Assembly (NCBI RefSeq): GCF_036997485.1
Contig: NZ_JAWLPU010000002.1
Span: 310,001 to 374,000, forward strand
Length of the DNA: 64,000 bases
Direction of reading: 5' to 3'
From: Brachyspira pilosicoli
GTDB taxonomy: Bacteria; Spirochaetota; Brachyspiria; Brachyspirales; Brachyspiraceae
The first letter of the stretch is position 1. Each line of letters starts with the position of its first letter. The position numbers and the translations under genes were made by a program. A model generated the notes under the pieces. It ran no database searches and was not told where the DNA came from. It was given only the letters and a program-made list of their open reading frames with translations. Shown here in pieces: positions 34,102 through 42,286 of the stretch.

Positions 34102-34890
34102 ATGCAAATCTTAATTAGTATAATAATCAATGTTATAATATTAGCAGTTGTAATGCCTTTATTTTATGTATATATAGTTTCGAGGGCAAGGGAAAGATTA
34201 GAAAAAGAGGTTATAAAAAAAGCAAGAGATGAAATTGAAGCATTGGTAAAGGAATTCAATAATATAGCATTAAGTAGAATATCATTATTAGAAGATGCTA
34301 TAAATAGAGCTAATAATTTAAACAAACAGCTAAATGAAAAAGACCCTCAAATTAAAGAATTAAAAGAAAAAAAAGAAGCTGCTTTAAATGCCAACATTAA
34401 AACGAAATACGAGGTATCTGAAGCAGACAAAAAGAGTATATTAGATATAAAGATAGAAGATAATAAAAATAACGAAAATATTCTTATTGAAGAAAATAAA
34501 GAATCATTAAATAATAATAATAATATTTTAGATATTACAATAAAAAATGAAGATAACAAAATAATTGAAAACAATCCTCAAAAAGAAGAAACGAAAACTA
34601 ATAGGTATGATGAAATAAGAAAAATAAAAGAAAATAGTAAAAAAGAGGCAATAGAAAAATTAAGAAATCAATTAGACATGACTATACGAAATAATATAAA
34701 CCTAAATAGAAATAATAACCAAAAAGATATTATAAACAATTCTAATAATAGCAACAATACTGATGAAAAAATAAAACATGATAATATACTAAAGCTTCAC
34801 AAGGAAGGTTTTAGCAATAAGGAAATAGCAGCACAACTAAAATGTTCATTAACAGAAGTTGATATTGTAATAGAATTAAACAATAATTAA
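34102..34890 (+). CDS. DUF6115-like membrane-anchored coiled-coil protein with C-terminal HTH
   Basis: A 262-residue protein. One N-terminal transmembrane helix (about 3-25) is followed by a coiled coil (27-90), an Asn/Lys-rich flexible middle and a C-terminal helix-turn-helix-like segment (ILKLHKEGFSNKEIAAQLKCSLTEVDIVIEL). The tail matches the DUF6115 pattern (LxxEGxSxxEIAxxLxxxxxEVELIL). It is probably cytoplasm-facing. The HTH may bind protein rather than DNA (inference). Its stop is 6 bp from the convergent response-regulator stop. Confidence 0.65.
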   Translation: MQILISIIINVIILAVVMPLFYVYIVSRARERLEKEVIKKARDEIEALVKEFNNIALSRISLLEDAINRANNLNKQLNEKDPQIKELKEKKEAALNANIKTKYEVSEADKKSILDIKIEDNKNNENILIEENKESLNNNNNILDITIKNEDNKIIENNPQKEETKTNRYDEIRKIKENSKKEAIEKLRNQLDMTIRNNINLNRNNNQKDIINNSNNSNNTDEKIKHDNILKLHKEGFSNKEIAAQLKCSLTEVDIVIELNNN

Positions 34891-34896
34891 ACACTA

Positions 34897-35319
34897 TTAT
34901 AAATAATCAAATCTTCCAAGTATTCTTGCTAAGTGCGCAATAATTATCTGACGCTGAATAGGTTTTGCAATATAAGTATCTACTTTAAGATTTACAAATT
35001 CCATAAAAGTTTCTTTATTGGTATGTGAAGTAACAACCACTATTTTACCTTCATAATTTAATGCTCTTATTCTTTTGAGCAAATCTAATCCATTCATTTG
35101 CGGCATTTCAAAGTCAAGCATTATAATATCAGGTTTTTCTGGTATTTCTCTTAAATATTTTAAAGCTGCCATAGCATTGTCTGCTTCCATAACAACATTA
35201 AAATCTTCTGAAAGTAATATTTTTTTTTCGGCTATTCTTATAATACTAGAATCATCTACTAACATCACTTTATACTGTTTGCCGCTTTTACTATTAAAAC
35301 CTAATGGAGCTGTAGCCAT
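34897..35319 (-). CDS. Receiver-only response regulator
   Basis: A 140-residue single REC domain with a 16-residue N-terminal extension. Acidic pair D22/D23, phospho-acceptor D69 (MLDFEMP), T97 and K119 (AKPIQ) are all present. There is no output domain, so it acts as a CheY-like messenger. It has its own promoter and an SD (GGAG). It is divergent from the DUF115 gene. No kinase is adjacent. Confidence 0.85.
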   Translation of the reverse strand: MATAPLGFNSKSGKQYKVMLVDDSSIIRIAEKKILLSEDFNVVMEADNAMAALKYLREIPEKPDIIMLDFEMPQMNGLDLLKRIRALNYEGKIVVVTSHTNKETFMEFVNLKVDTYIAKPIQRQIIIAHLARILGRFDYL

Positions 35320-35371
35320 AATTAATTCTCCAAATAAAAAAGTGTAAATTTTTACAATTATAACGCATAAT

Positions 35372-35400
35372 ATAATATTATATTATTACAGTTTTGTCAA
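35372..35400 (-). promoter_or_regulatory. Promoter of the response regulator
   Basis: Minus strand: TTGACA (35395-35400), a 17-bp spacer and TATTAT (35372-35377). It is back-to-back with the DUF115 promoter, only 8 bp away. Confidence 0.6.
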
Positions 35401-35408
35401 TTACATAT

Positions 35409-35437
35409 TTGATTTTTATTTACTTTTTTGTTATCAT
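35409..35437 (+). promoter_or_regulatory. Promoter of the DUF115 gene (leaderless)
   Basis: TTGATT (35409-35414), a 17-bp spacer and TATCAT (35432-35437). The ATG at 35446 is 8 nt past the -10 box. There is no SD. Confidence 0.55.
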
Positions 35438-35445
35438 ACTTAGAT

Positions 35446-37173
35446 ATGAATATATCTATAAAATTACACAATAAATTACAAAAAGAAGAATTATCTGATA
35501 TTTATAAAATTGATACCAATAAAGATGGATTAAAAATAATATACAAAAATAATAGAGCAATACATAGTAAATATAATATAGAAAATGAATGTAAAAGAGC
35601 ATTAGAAAATATAAATAAAAACAAAAATCTAATAATAATATATGGTTATGGATTAGGATATGTATTAAAATATTTGTTAGAAAATATTAACGATTATTTT
35701 AATGATGAAATTATAGAAACCCTCAAAATAGTTATTGTTGTAGAGGATGCAGCCATTTTTAAGTATTCATACTATAATATTTATTCTACAAACAATGAAA
35801 ACGTTTTTTTTATAGATACTGAAGATGATATAGACTATATAAACAAAATAGTAGATTATAAAAATATTAATGGTATAAATCTTGTGCTGCTCCCATCACT
35901 TACTAAAGAAGAAAAAGAAAAAGCTAATTTATTTTATACTGATATATTAAATAATATGGAAAAAGAATTGTCTAATATATTAACAAATATGTATTTTGAA
36001 AATATATGGACAAAAAATATTATATTTAATAGCGAGTATATTAGCAAATCATCTGATGTATCTATATTAAAAAATGCATTCAAAGATTTCAAGGCTTTAT
36101 TAATATGCCCCGGGCCTACTTTAGAATATTCTATAAAAAAAATAAAAAATAATAGAGAATCATTTATAGTAATATGCGTAGATACAGCTTATAGTGTACT
36201 TTGTAAGAATAATATAATACCAGATTTTGTCGTTACTGTAGACGGCGGATTTTTTAATTCTTTAGATTTTATTTATGAAAGTGATGATTTTCCATATTTA
36301 ATAATGGATATAGCATGCAATAAAATAATACCTAAAAGATTAGAAAATAAAACTAATTTAATAAGATTTAGTTCAAATGAAAATTTAGAATTGGTAAAAT
36401 ATATTAATGAGTACGCTGCTATATCAGCATTAAATACTTCAAGTACAGTAGCAAGCACCATGATAGATTTTGCATATTATGCAGGTTTTAAAGATGTGCT
36501 TTTAATAGGTTTTGACAATAGCTATCCATTTTATCAAAGGCATATTAAGCATACATTGTCATACGAATATATGATAAACAAAACAAATAAAATAAAAACG
36601 TTTGAGTCTTATTATTTTAATACAATAAAAAATAATACTAATATTGATGTTTATCCTCCTACAGAGTTTATATTTGAAAACCAAATAGAATATTTTAAAA
36701 GTTTCAAAGATAAATACAAAGACATGAATATAAAAAGACTGACTTATGATGCTGTAAAGATAGAATATATTGAAGAGGGAAATATTGATGATTTCGTATT
36801 CGATAGAAATATGGCATTAATTGTAGCAAATAAAAGATATAAAGAAAATAATAAAACTAACATAAAAGAAGCTTATAATAAATTAAAAACTATATTAGAA
36901 GAGTTTAAAATTAAAATATTTAATATTTATAATGAAGCAAAAAATAATAATGATGAAGAGAAAGTAAATAGTATTTATGATGAATCTATAAAAACAATAA
37001 AAGTTTATCAAGAGAAAGCAAATATATTAAAAACAATACTCTCTTCTACTATGATGATGACAAATAGAGCTAATTCAACAAAAAGAAATAAACTTATATT
37101 CCTACTAACTGAAACATTAAGCAATGTTACCTATTTTTTAAGCAGAATAGATATAGCTATAAAAAAATTATAA
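35446..37173 (+). CDS. DUF115 (6-hydroxymethylpterin pyrophosphokinase MptE-like / motility accessory factor) protein
   Basis: A 575-residue protein. The central DUF115 core is FKALLICPGPTLEYSIKKIKNNRESFIVICVDTAYSVLCKNNIIPDFVVTVDGG, followed by CxNTSSTVASTMIDFAYYAGFKDVLLIGFDNSY. Members include the Maf flagellin glycosyltransferases, which add nonulosonic acids to flagellins, and the N-terminal helical region (LIIIYGYGLGYVLKYLLE) fits that type. Brachyspira-like flagella are periplasmic and can be glycosylated, so a flagellin-sugar role is plausible but inferred. I start at ATG 35446; the upstream TTG reading would precede the transcript. No flagellar gene is adjacent. Confidence 0.75.
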   Translation: MNISIKLHNKLQKEELSDIYKIDTNKDGLKIIYKNNRAIHSKYNIENECKRALENINKNKNLIIIYGYGLGYVLKYLLENINDYFNDEIIETLKIVIVVEDAAIFKYSYYNIYSTNNENVFFIDTEDDIDYINKIVDYKNINGINLVLLPSLTKEEKEKANLFYTDILNNMEKELSNILTNMYFENIWTKNIIFNSEYISKSSDVSILKNAFKDFKALLICPGPTLEYSIKKIKNNRESFIVICVDTAYSVLCKNNIIPDFVVTVDGGFFNSLDFIYESDDFPYLIMDIACNKIIPKRLENKTNLIRFSSNENLELVKYINEYAAISALNTSSTVASTMIDFAYYAGFKDVLLIGFDNSYPFYQRHIKHTLSYEYMINKTNKIKTFESYYFNTIKNNTNIDVYPPTEFIFENQIEYFKSFKDKYKDMNIKRLTYDAVKIEYIEEGNIDDFVFDRNMALIVANKRYKENNKTNIKEAYNKLKTILEEFKIKIFNIYNEAKNNNDEEKVNSIYDESIKTIKVYQEKANILKTILSSTMMMTNRANSTKRNKLIFLLTETLSNVTYFLSRIDIAIKKL

Positions 37174-37184
37174 AAATATTAATT

Positions 37185-37212
37185 TTGACAAAATATAATT
37201 TATTAGTATAAT
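37185..37212 (+). promoter_or_regulatory. Promoter of the Xaa-Pro peptidase-nuclease unit
   Basis: TTGACA (37185-37190), a 16-bp spacer and a perfect TATAAT (37207-37212). The ATG is at 37250 with SD AAGGTAGG. Confidence 0.75.
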
Positions 37213-37249
37213 ATTAAGTTATATAAACAATTATTAAGGTAGGCAAACT

Positions 37250-38365
37250 ATGTCAACATTAAAAACTTTTATAAGCAAAGAAAATAATAAATTTGATTAT
37301 GATTCAAGATTAAATAGACTATTAGATATTACAAAAGAAACAATTTTAATAACAAAAAATGAAAACATATTTTATTTGACAGGTTTTAAAGGTACAGCAG
37401 GCTGGCTTTTAATATATGATTCTAAAAAGTATTTATTTGTAGATTCAAGATATTTTGAAGTAGCATCTAAAATTACTCATAAAACTACAGTTGTTTTGGT
37501 TGCGAATACTTATCAAGATGCTTTAGCTGATTTTATAAAAGAAAACAATATAAAAGAAATAACTGTTGCTAAGAATGCATTATATCTTACTGATTATGAA
37601 AACGTAGTAGCTGCTATGGTAAATAACTCTATTAAGGTATCTATAAGTAAAGCTGATATAGACTCTATAAGAATAGTAAAAGAAAAAGAAGAAATTAATA
37701 TAATAAAAGAGAATCTACACAGTGCTGAAAAGGCTATGATAAAAATGCTATCAACTGTAAAAGAAGGAGTTACAGAAAAAGATTTGGCTGCAGAATTAGA
37801 ATATCAAATGAGAAAAGAAGGCGGAGATAAAACAGCATTTGACACTATACTTCTTTTTGGCGATAGAACATCTCTTCCTCATGGAGTTCCGTCAGATAGA
37901 AAATTAAAACTTGGGGATAATATTTTAATGGACTTTGGCTTATCAAGAGATGGATATAAAAGTGATATTACAAGAACTTTCTTTTTTGGCAAAGGCGATA
38001 AATTTGATAAAATGCAAAAAATATACAATATAGTAAAAGAAGCAAATGAGAAAGGAGCAGCTGCTATACATTCTGGAATAACAGGAAAAGAAGTTGATAA
38101 TGTTGCAAGAGAAGTAATAAAAAATGCTGGATATGGACAGTATTTCGGACATGGTCTTGGACATGGTGTTGGACTTGAGATACATGAATCTCCTAGGTTA
38201 TCACCTATAGTTGATCATATACTTGATGGGGGGGCTGTAGTTACTATTGAGCCTGGAATATATCTTCCAGATTTTGGAGGAGTGAGAATAGAGAATATGG
38301 CTATAGTAACTAAAGATGGTCCTGCAATTTTAAATAGCACACCAACTGATTTAATTATATTATAA
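37250..38365 (+). CDS. M24 family Xaa-Pro aminopeptidase/dipeptidase
   Basis: A 371-residue protein with an N-terminal creatinase-like domain (1-130) and a pita-bread catalytic domain (140-371). Metal ligands are visible in order: D-x10-D in MDFGLSRDGYKSDITRT, H in GHGLGHGVGLEIHESP, E in TIEPGIYLPDFGG and E in VRIENM. It removes N-terminal residues before proline using two Mn or Co ions, in the cytoplasm. Strong promoter upstream. The nuclease gene follows after 3 bp, probably as the same transcript. Confidence 0.88.
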   Translation: MSTLKTFISKENNKFDYDSRLNRLLDITKETILITKNENIFYLTGFKGTAGWLLIYDSKKYLFVDSRYFEVASKITHKTTVVLVANTYQDALADFIKENNIKEITVAKNALYLTDYENVVAAMVNNSIKVSISKADIDSIRIVKEKEEINIIKENLHSAEKAMIKMLSTVKEGVTEKDLAAELEYQMRKEGGDKTAFDTILLFGDRTSLPHGVPSDRKLKLGDNILMDFGLSRDGYKSDITRTFFFGKGDKFDKMQKIYNIVKEANEKGAAAIHSGITGKEVDNVAREVIKNAGYGQYFGHGLGHGVGLEIHESPRLSPIVDHILDGGAVVTIEPGIYLPDFGGVRIENMAIVTKDGPAILNSTPTDLIIL

Positions 38366-38368
38366 AAT

Positions 38369-38974
38369 ATGGCAAGAAGAAAAAATAAAAAGTTAAATAA
38401 ATTATTTGTGCTTTTTATAGCAGTTGTTTTTGCTTTAATATATTATTGTTATGATAAATATGACATAATAGAAGCTAAATATTTTACTAAAAAAATAGAA
38501 AGATATAACAGAGATGATTGGGGAAAATGGAGAGATGATGACAATGATGGGCTTAATACAAGAAATGAAGTTCTTTTGGAAGAGTCTTTAATAAAACCTA
38601 TAATATCAAATAATAAAGTAGTATCTGGAAGATGGTATGATAAATACACCGGCAAATATTTTGATGACCCTAAAGATTTGGATATAGACCATTTGGTGCC
38701 TTTAAAAAACGCTTATATGAGCGGTGCTAGTAATTGGAGCAAAGAGAAAAAAAATAGATATTATAATTATTTGAAAAACGAGCATCATTTAATAGCTGTT
38801 TCAAGAAGTGCTAATCGTTCTAAGGGAGATAAATCACCTCTCGAATGGCTTCCAGAAAATGAAGAGTATCAATGCGAATATATTAGAGAGTGGTATAAAA
38901 TAAAAACAGATTGGGGACTTACTGTTGAAGAAGGTTTTGATGAATTATCAAATAGAATCTGTAAAGGAAAATAA
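38369..38974 (+). CDS. Membrane-anchored HNH nuclease (DUF1524 family)
   Basis: A 201-residue protein. A basic start and one hydrophobic segment (about 10-28) act as signal or anchor, so the domain faces the periplasm or outside. D56-x-D-x-D60-G-x-N-T-R-N-E67 fits a 12-residue EF-hand-like Ca loop. The HNH core is LDIDHLVPLKNAY, then NEHHLIAVSRSANRSKGDKSPLEWLP, then YQCEYIREW. This is the DUF1524/HNH secreted endonuclease family with the catalytic DH pair and downstream N. It may scavenge DNA or act on incoming DNA. It follows the peptidase gene by 3 bp and has no recognisable immunity partner. Confidence 0.8.
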   Translation: MARRKNKKLNKLFVLFIAVVFALIYYCYDKYDIIEAKYFTKKIERYNRDDWGKWRDDDNDGLNTRNEVLLEESLIKPIISNNKVVSGRWYDKYTGKYFDDPKDLDIDHLVPLKNAYMSGASNWSKEKKNRYYNYLKNEHHLIAVSRSANRSKGDKSPLEWLPENEEYQCEYIREWYKIKTDWGLTVEEGFDELSNRICKGK

Positions 38975-38998
38975 AAATATTTATATTCTCATTTTTAA

Positions 38999-39026
38999 TT
39001 GACAAAATATAATAATAGCTTATTAT
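38999..39026 (+). promoter_or_regulatory. Promoter of the outer-membrane barrel gene
   Basis: TTGACA (38999-39004), a 16-bp spacer and TATTAT (39021-39026). SD AAGGAG precedes the ATG at 39057. Confidence 0.6.
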
Positions 39027-39056
39027 AAAAATACTTAATTATATAAGGAGACTATA

Positions 39057-39755
39057 ATGAAAAAGTATCTATTTCTAATGATATTAATAATCAATAGTTC
39101 TGTTTTTGCTAAAAGCGGTTTTGAAGCAATAATCAATGCTGATATTGGTAAATCTATTGGCATACCTATTGGAGATGCTGGTTTTGAGAGAAAAGCTTCT
39201 TTTGGTTTTGATGGTGCTCTTACTGCTCAGCTTGGTTTTTTAGCAGATTTTAATAATAATATGGCTATGAGTATATTAGGAGAAATAGGTTTTAGTCATG
39301 ATAGTTTTTCTTATAAAGTTCCTAATACAGTATATCAAAGGCATACTATTCGTAATCGTTTTACTAGTTTACAATTAGGAGTATTGCCTAAATTTAATAT
39401 TAATAATTTTGCTCTTGGATTAGGAGCTGGGGTAAAAATTCCTTTTCATGGAAGAATAGAAACATATACAAGAGTATCAGATACTGAAAGTTATAGACGT
39501 TATGAAAGAATTAATTTTAATGATATAAAATCAATATACAATCAAATGTATGTTATACCATATATAAAATTAACTTTTGAATGGTTTTTCTCAGATATTA
39601 ATTATAAAACTAGAGAATTTGTTGATACAAGAGATTTGGGTATTGGATTTTATTTGGGATATGATTTCGGACCTAAATCAAGAACTTATATAGGAACAGA
39701 CAGCTTTGATATTGGTTTACAGCTTTCTTTAAGATTTAAGCCTGCTAAAAATTAA
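39057..39755 (+). CDS. Outer-membrane beta-barrel protein
   Basis: A 232-residue protein. Signal peptide cleaved near FAK (residues 1-19). The rest is repeated amphipathic strands (ASFGFDGALTAQLGFLADF, TSLQLGVLPKFNINNFALGLGAGVKIPF, IPYIKLTFEWFF) and a terminal strand IGLQLSLRFKPAKN. This is typical of small porin or OmpA-barrel-like proteins, without an obvious C-terminal Phe. It is monocistronic with promoter and terminator. Function unknown. Confidence 0.7.
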   Translation: MKKYLFLMILIINSSVFAKSGFEAIINADIGKSIGIPIGDAGFERKASFGFDGALTAQLGFLADFNNNMAMSILGEIGFSHDSFSYKVPNTVYQRHTIRNRFTSLQLGVLPKFNINNFALGLGAGVKIPFHGRIETYTRVSDTESYRRYERINFNDIKSIYNQMYVIPYIKLTFEWFFSDINYKTREFVDTRDLGIGFYLGYDFGPKSRTYIGTDSFDIGLQLSLRFKPAKN

Positions 39756-39775
39756 AAAAATTAAAAATATAATAT

Positions 39776-39810
39776 AAAGAGCATTATTTAATAAAAATAA
39801 TGTTCTTTTA
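39776..39810. terminator. Intrinsic terminator between barrel gene and moaC
   Basis: Stem AAAGAGCATTATT (39776-39788) / AATAATGTTCTTT (39796-39808), 13 bp with one wobble and a 7-nt loop, followed by T-rich sequence. It serves the plus-strand gene and may help the converging mo operon. Confidence 0.8.
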
Positions 39811-40260
39811 TTAAATATCCTCTTTAGTTTTTGAAATTAATACAATATCGCCTATTTGCATTTTTTTATCTACTGCCTTACACATATCCCATATAGTTAA
39901 AAGAGATATACTAACTGCAGTTAAAGCTTCCATTTCTATTCCTGTTTTATAGCTGCATCTGCAATAAGACATTGCAATTATTCCGTCATCTTCCAAAATA
40001 AAATCAATAGACACTTTTTCTATATTAATATTATGGCATAAAGGTATAAGATTAGAAGTTTGTTTTGCCCCCATTATACCAGCTATTCTTGCAACAGATA
40101 TAACATCGCCTTTTTTTATATTGTTTTCTTTTATTAAATAAATAGTCTCTTTAGACAAATATATTTTTCCTTGAGCTTTGGCTTCTCTTTTTACAATATC
40201 TTTATTTCCAACATCAACCATATTGGCATTTCCATTTTCATCTATATGAGTTAATTCCAT
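39811..40260 (-). CDS. moaC: Cyclic pyranopterin monophosphate synthase
   Basis: A 149-residue protein of normal family length. LTHIDENGNANMVDVGNK, ARIAGIMGAKQTSNLIPLCHNI (the PLCHxL motif) and GIEMEALTAVSISLLTIWDMCKAVDK, with conserved E, M and D residues, are the MoaC signatures. With MoaA it converts GTP to cyclic pyranopterin monophosphate, the first stage of molybdopterin synthesis. It is the last gene of the cluster (1 bp after moaA). Confidence 0.93.
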   Translation of the reverse strand: MELTHIDENGNANMVDVGNKDIVKREAKAQGKIYLSKETIYLIKENNIKKGDVISVARIAGIMGAKQTSNLIPLCHNINIEKVSIDFILEDDGIIAMSYCRCSYKTGIEMEALTAVSISLLTIWDMCKAVDKKMQIGDIVLISKTKEDI

Positions 40261-40261
40261 A

Positions 40262-41062
40262 TTATCCTCCTATCATACTAATAGATTTAACATCGCTATA
40301 AGTGCCATTCTCAGGCTTCCCTTCAATGCATTTTATAATAGAGCCTCTTATATCGTTAAAGTCAATTTTAAACTTAATATTACTATGCAAACAGCTAAGC
40401 AAATAACCATCAGAAAGAAGCCTTATTCTATTACAATATTTGCATCTATGAGGTCTGTCATAATTAATACTATCAACCTTTTGAGCATTAATATTATAAT
40501 ATTGAATAGTTTGTAATTTAGCATTAATACTACTTGCATATTTTTCTAATAATGGTAGTTCCTCCCTACTCTTCTTATCATAAACAACAACATTAATCTT
40601 TAATTGAAAACCAAGTTTAGAAGCTGTTTCAATTCCTCTTAAAGCATCTTTCAAATTACCGCCTCTTGTAATATATTTATATCTTTCATCGTCTAAAGTA
40701 TCAAGAGAAACATTAATAGAATCAAGCCCTGATTTTTTTAATTTTTCTGCGATAGTAGAGAGAAGCAAAGCATTTGTAGTCATAGCTATAGTTTCAATTT
40801 TTTTTACCATTCTAATCATAGAAACAAGATTATCAATATCTTTTCTCACCAAAGGCTCTCCTCCAGTAAGACGAACCTTTTTAACTCCAAGCTCTGCTGC
40901 CTCTTTTACAACATTACATATTTGTTCATAAGATAAAATTTCATTATGACTTTTTTTTTCAAAATCCTCTTCAGGCATACAATAAACACACCTTAAATTG
41001 CATCTATCTGTAACAGATACCCTAATATAATTAATCTCTCTATTAAATGAATCTAACATCAA
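40262..41062 (-). CDS. moaA: GTP 3',8-cyclase MoaA (compact form)
   Basis: A 266-residue radical SAM enzyme. The N-terminal cluster is C21-x3-C25-x2-C28 (TDRCNLRCVYCMPEE), and the second cluster is C207-x2-C210 with C224 (HRCKYCNRIRLLSDGYLLSC). The C-terminal GG tail (ISMIGG) is present. Typical MoaA proteins have about 325-340 residues. The segment between the barrel and the second cluster (residues ~184-204) is much shorter here, about 60 residues less. The frame is open, so this is a compact variant, not a visible frameshift. It overlaps moeA by 20 bp and leads into moaC. Confidence 0.85.
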   Translation of the reverse strand: MMLDSFNREINYIRVSVTDRCNLRCVYCMPEEDFEKKSHNEILSYEQICNVVKEAAELGVKKVRLTGGEPLVRKDIDNLVSMIRMVKKIETIAMTTNALLLSTIAEKLKKSGLDSINVSLDTLDDERYKYITRGGNLKDALRGIETASKLGFQLKINVVVYDKKSREELPLLEKYASSINAKLQTIQYYNINAQKVDSINYDRPHRCKYCNRIRLLSDGYLLSCLHSNIKFKIDFNDIRGSIIKCIEGKPENGTYSDVKSISMIGG

Positions 41063-42251
41063 CTATACTCCCTTTTTTTATATTAGAAACACCTATATCT
41101 ATTTTTAGTATTCCATTAGCCTCGGAGAAGGATGCTATCATAGAAGAATTATTATAATTTATAAGCCTTGCTTCTAACTTTGTATTATTATGAATGAGCT
41201 TTACAGGTACATATTCAAGTCTTTCATTATCTTTTCTGTTAAACTCATCTGTTAATACAGCATTTGTATAACTACTTTCATATTTCAAACCTAAACAACT
41301 TAATATATAAGCCTTAACCATAATCTCAAAAGTCATAAATGAAGAAACAGTGTTACCAGGCAAAGCAAACACAGCCTTTTTATTAAGCTTACCAAAAAAT
41401 AAAGGTTTGCCAGGCTTCATAGCTATACCATGAAATATTTGTTTTACTCCAAGCTCCAATAACTCTTTATGCACATAATCAAAATCTCCCATAGATACTC
41501 CGCCGCTTATAAGCACAATATCATTTTCTTCTATAGCTTTAGAAAGTATATTTTTTATCTCTCTTTCATCATCATTTACTTTGCCATAAAACTTACTATC
41601 ACAAGATAATGCTAAAGTTCTTGATACAAGCATAGGAGCATTAGCATCATATATCTGACCATCTTTTAACCTCTCTCCAATATTTGCTATTTCATCTCCT
41701 GTAGAAACAACTGCTACTTTGATTTTTTTCTTCACATCAATATTTGAAAAACCAAAACCTGCTAATATCGCTATATCTTTTGGAAGTAAAAATTTTTTAT
41801 CTAGTATCTTTTCACCTGTTTTTTTATTGTTTCCTTTTTTTATTACATTATTACTAATTTCTTTTTTTGTAAATTTAATAGTAGTTTTATCTGCTTCTAT
41901 TTTTTCAGTCCATTCAACTCTCTGTACAGCATTGCAATTTTCTGGCAGCATTGCTCCTGTCATAATCTTTACACATTCACCGCTATTAATTTTTATTTTC
42001 TCACAAAGCCCGGCATATATTATTTTGTCTTCAATTAAAACATAATTATCTTTATTTTCATCTTCTTTATTATAGGCATACCCGTCCATAGATGATTTAC
42101 TAAAAGGAGGGTCATCATTCAAAGCATAAATATCATTAACTAAAACTCTATTATAAGAATCAAGTACAGATATTTTCTCTTCGCCATAATCCTCTATATT
42201 TTCTAATACCAATTTTAAAGCCTCATCAGGATGCAAAAAAGTTCTAGACAT
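41043..42251 (-). CDS. moeA: Molybdopterin molybdotransferase MoeA
   Basis: A 402-residue protein, the usual length. NDDPPFSKSSMDGYA is the substrate-contact block, IMTGAMLPENCNAVQRVE a conserved patch, and LISGGVSMGDFDYVHKELLELGV the MPT-binding motif shared with MogA. FALPGNTVSSFMTFE is the MoeA C-terminal signature. It inserts molybdate into adenylated molybdopterin. It overlaps the downstream moaA and follows modC by 35 bp. Confidence 0.93.
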   Translation of the reverse strand: MSRTFLHPDEALKLVLENIEDYGEEKISVLDSYNRVLVNDIYALNDDPPFSKSSMDGYAYNKEDENKDNYVLIEDKIIYAGLCEKIKINSGECVKIMTGAMLPENCNAVQRVEWTEKIEADKTTIKFTKKEISNNVIKKGNNKKTGEKILDKKFLLPKDIAILAGFGFSNIDVKKKIKVAVVSTGDEIANIGERLKDGQIYDANAPMLVSRTLALSCDSKFYGKVNDDEREIKNILSKAIEENDIVLISGGVSMGDFDYVHKELLELGVKQIFHGIAMKPGKPLFFGKLNKKAVFALPGNTVSSFMTFEIMVKAYILSCLGLKYESSYTNAVLTDEFNRKDNERLEYVPVKLIHNNTKLEARLINYNNSSMIASFSEANGILKIDIGVSNIKKGSIVDVRFI

Positions 42252-42286
42252 TTTTAATTACCTCAAAAATAAAATATTAAACTATA

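Noticed and set aside
40262-41062. Frameshift or pseudogene in moaA
   Set aside because: The frame is continuous and both Fe-S motifs and the GG tail are intact, so an in-frame short linker is more likely than a lesion.
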